A DNA stretch of 7,176 nucleotides from assembly GCA_910578235.1 (NCBI GenBank), contig CAJTPP010000097.1:1-7176 (forward strand), written 5' to 3'. The translations under genes were made by a program, and so were the position numbers. The notes under the pieces were generated by a model that was not told the origin of the DNA, did no database searches, and worked only from the letters and a program-made list of their open reading frames with translations. This DNA comes from an uncultured Clostridia bacterium. GTDB taxonomy: Bacteria > Bacillota > Clostridia > UBA1381. This document shows, piece after piece, positions 5,674-7,176 of this stretch. Position 1 is the first letter of the stretch. Each line of letters starts with the position of its first letter.

Positions 5674-6788
5674 TTTAAATCACGGCTTATATGATAAACA
5701 TAGTCTGTCATCTTTTCAACATCCCTCAAAGTATTGAATATCCCAAAAGAAGCTCGCACCGCTCCCCTATCCTGCGTACCGATTGCCTCATGCGCAAGAG
5801 GAGCACAGTGATAACCCGCGCGAACTGCCGCTTTGCCTCCAAAACGCTCAAACAATTCCTCACTGCCCAGTGTTCCCACATTAAAAGCAACTGTGGCAAT
5901 ACTATCTTTACCTCCGTACAGCAAAATATCATTCATATTAGCAAGATTATCTCTAAAACGATCAGCAAGATGTTTTTCATGTTCTCCTATTTCCTCAGCT
6001 CCTCGGCAAAGAACATATCTGACTCCTGCGCCCAGTGCCGCTATAGCAGGCGTATTCATAGTACCACTGTGAAATTTGTCAGGCATAAATAACGGCTGGA
6101 CAATACTTTCAGAATCGCTTCCGGTCCCGCCCATTACAAGAGGAGTAACTGCCTCTGGATTTTTTATATACAAACCTCCGGTGCCCATAGGACCCATAAG
6201 ACCCTTATGTCCTGAAAAAACTATCATATCAGCGTTCATTTCAACCGCATCAATTTCTACACAGCCCGCTGTCTGCGCAGTATCCACAAGAAAAGGTATC
6301 CCATGTTTTTTTGCTATAAGACCTATCTCTGACACCGGCTGCAGTGTCCCGCATACATTAGAAGCATGTGTGCATACTATAAGCCTTGTATCCTCTCTGA
6401 TTGCCGCCTCAACCGCCTCCGGTGAAACATACCCGCTAACATCCGCTTTCGCAACAGTATAATTTCCAAGATAATACGCGGGACGCAAAACACTGTTGTG
6501 CTCCATCTGAGTAATTACTATATGTCCTCCGTCCCTGACCGTACCGAAAATCGCAGTGTTTAACGCGTAAGTCGCATTTTGTGTAAACACTATATTCTGA
6601 GGCAGCGGGATATTAAACAGCTGCGCGATAAGATCCTGCGTGTCAACAATTGTTCTTACCGCCGCCATACTTTGCCTGTGTCCGCCTCGTCCCGCATTCC
6701 CTCCGCAAAAAAGCGTATTTTTAATCAATTCCCTATATACAGAAACCGGTTTTTTTAGTGTAGTCGCGGCATTATCAAGATACAGCAT
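5667..6788 (-). CDS. Cysteine desulfurase family protein (class V aminotransferase, PLP-dependent)
   Basis: A 373-residue cytosolic PLP enzyme that would strip sulfur (or selenium) from cysteine or selenocysteine and hold it as an enzyme persulfide. The start MLYLDNAATT is typical of the family. MEHNS (95-99) carries the cofactor-stacking His97, and Asp169 (LVDTAQTAG) holds the pyridine ring. Lys195 in FSGHKGLMGPMGTGG is the Schiff-base lysine. Cys328 in RAGYHCAPLAHEAIGT is the expected sulfur-carrying cysteine. The C-terminal GAVRASFGIFNT motif is intact, and length is normal. The ATG at 6788 is preferred over one 18 nt upstream because GGGGAG precedes it, whereas nothing suitable precedes the other. 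It overlaps the DUF3343 gene by 14 nt, implying coupled translation. General Fe-S supply is less likely than a dedicated sulfur/selenium role, judged from its partner alone. Confidence 0.93.
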   Translation of the reverse strand: MLYLDNAATTLKKPVSVYRELIKNTLFCGGNAGRGGHRQSMAAVRTIVDTQDLIAQLFNIPLPQNIVFTQNATYALNTAIFGTVRDGGHIVITQMEHNSVLRPAYYLGNYTVAKADVSGYVSPEAVEAAIREDTRLIVCTHASNVCGTLQPVSEIGLIAKKHGIPFLVDTAQTAGCVEIDAVEMNADMIVFSGHKGLMGPMGTGGLYIKNPEAVTPLVMGGTGSDSESIVQPLFMPDKFHSGTMNTPAIAALGAGVRYVLCRGAEEIGEHEKHLADRFRDNLANMNDILLYGGKDSIATVAFNVGTLGSEELFERFGGKAAVRAGYHCAPLAHEAIGTQDRGAVRASFGIFNTLRDVEKMTDYVYHISRDLKG

Positions 6789-7029
6789 AAAAAACACGCT
6801 CCCCATTTTCTGTTTTTTCTTTATATATTCCTCTGATATTTATTCCACTATCAGACACAATTTTTCTTATTTCATTAATCGCGCGGTCATCAAAGCGCAC
6901 GGAATATGAGCATCCGCCGTGTCTGATTTCAGACGGTGTATGCACAACATAAGCGGGAAATCCCACTATTTTTTCCGCCGCTTTTTTGAGCCGGGCGGCA
7001 GTCGTAGATGAACCTACCACTACATACAT
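6775..7029 (-). CDS. DUF3343-type small protein (putative Se/S carrier-like)
   Basis: An 84-residue protein with the pattern of the DUF3343 family: an N-terminal strand and short loop (MYVVVGSSTTAARLKKAAEK), then TPSEIRHGGCSYSVRF with its single Cys40, then an alpha/beta tail. Family members are proposed to carry sulfur or selenium and often sit with cysteine desulfurase or selenium-donor genes, as here. Cys40 would be the carrying residue (inference). The ATG at 7029 is chosen because AAAGGGAG lies 8 nt upstream; the in-frame GTG three codons earlier overlaps that RBS and cannot use it. It is first in an operon with the cysteine desulfurase, whose start codon lies within its last codons. No selD or selenocysteine gene is visible in the window, so a selenium link cannot be tested here. 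Confidence 0.85.
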   Translation of the reverse strand: MYVVVGSSTTAARLKKAAEKIVGFPAYVVHTPSEIRHGGCSYSVRFDDRAINEIRKIVSDSGINIRGIYKEKTENGERVFYAVS

Positions 7030-7098
7030 AAAAATCACTCCCTTTCGGATTTTTAATAATGAACGGGAAATCAGTATTCCGCTTTCCCCTCTTTATAT

Positions 7099-7127
7099 AT
7101 TATTCCGTACCTAATGATATGTGTTAA
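7099..7127 (-). promoter_or_regulatory. Promoter of the DUF3343-cysteine desulfurase operon
   Basis: The minus strand reads TTAACA (complement of 7122-7127), a 17-nt spacer and AATAAT (complement of 7099-7104). Each box differs from consensus by one base. The leader of about 60 nt carries a loose GGGAAA/TTTCCC inverted repeat (7065-7088) of unknown meaning. Confidence 0.6.
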
Positions 7128-7176
7128 AAATTTATTTTATATTTTTTAATTCAGGTATTGACAAAAACTGTTGTGT

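Noticed and set aside
5691..6909. Several open frames on both strands over the cysteine desulfurase and DUF3343 genes
   Set aside because: They overlap genes with clear catalytic motifs and have no RBS or recognisable domain; they are frame shadows.
7030..7038. GTG start for the DUF3343 gene at 7038
   Set aside because: The GTG overlaps the GGGAG ribosome binding site, which is correctly spaced for ATG 7029.
7158..7163. Plus-strand TTGACA near the right edge as a divergent promoter
   Set aside because: The matching -10 would lie beyond the window, so it cannot be supported.

Overview
The window is AT-rich DNA with Firmicutes-style signals: strong GGAGG-type ribosome binding sites, near-consensus TTGACA/TATAAT promoters, CCA-encoding tRNA genes and A/T-rich intergenic spaces. 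It looks like a chromosomal segment from a member of the Clostridia (perhaps a gut Ruminococcus/Eubacterium-type organism; the exact taxon cannot be read from the sequence). The left half carries part of a small integrated mobile element. The right half is ordinary chromosome.

Left region (1-3600): an AT-rich flank with nested short inverted repeats leads into a tyrosine recombinase (int, minus strand). Behind it lies a 63-residue excisionase-like HTH protein (xis, minus strand), with an intrinsic-terminator-like hairpin between the two. A short divergent control region (1572-1736), with an 8-bp palindrome and a promoter, separates xis from a rightward 506-codon gene for a protein I do not recognise. 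That gene ends at a single TAG codon. The same frame then stays open for another 113 codons and has no ATG of its own, so the locus reads as a 620-codon gene interrupted by one amber codon. The right edge of the element is not resolved.

Middle (3600-4985): a hairpin with a strong U-tract on the minus strand ends a leftward gene for a 360-residue Fic-domain protein. That protein has an intact HPFxxGNGRxxR active site, an N-terminal inhibitory-helix motif and a C-terminal winged-helix-like region. Its start is fixed by a good RBS and an extended -10 promoter.

Right (4986-7176): a five-gene tRNA operon on the minus strand, transcribed Gly(TCC)-Arg(TCT)-His(GTG)-Gln(TTG)-Lys(TTT). It has a perfect TTGACA-17-TATAAT promoter and a 14-bp-stem terminator. 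Upstream lies a two-gene minus-strand operon: a small DUF3343-type (putative Se/S carrier-like) protein overlapping by 14 nt a class V aminotransferase of the cysteine desulfurase family. This pair probably handles sulfur or selenium transfer.

No CRISPR array, rRNA gene or insertion sequence is visible. The points most worth a second look are the amber-interrupted orphan gene beside int/xis, the xis-int attenuator and the unlocated attachment sites.
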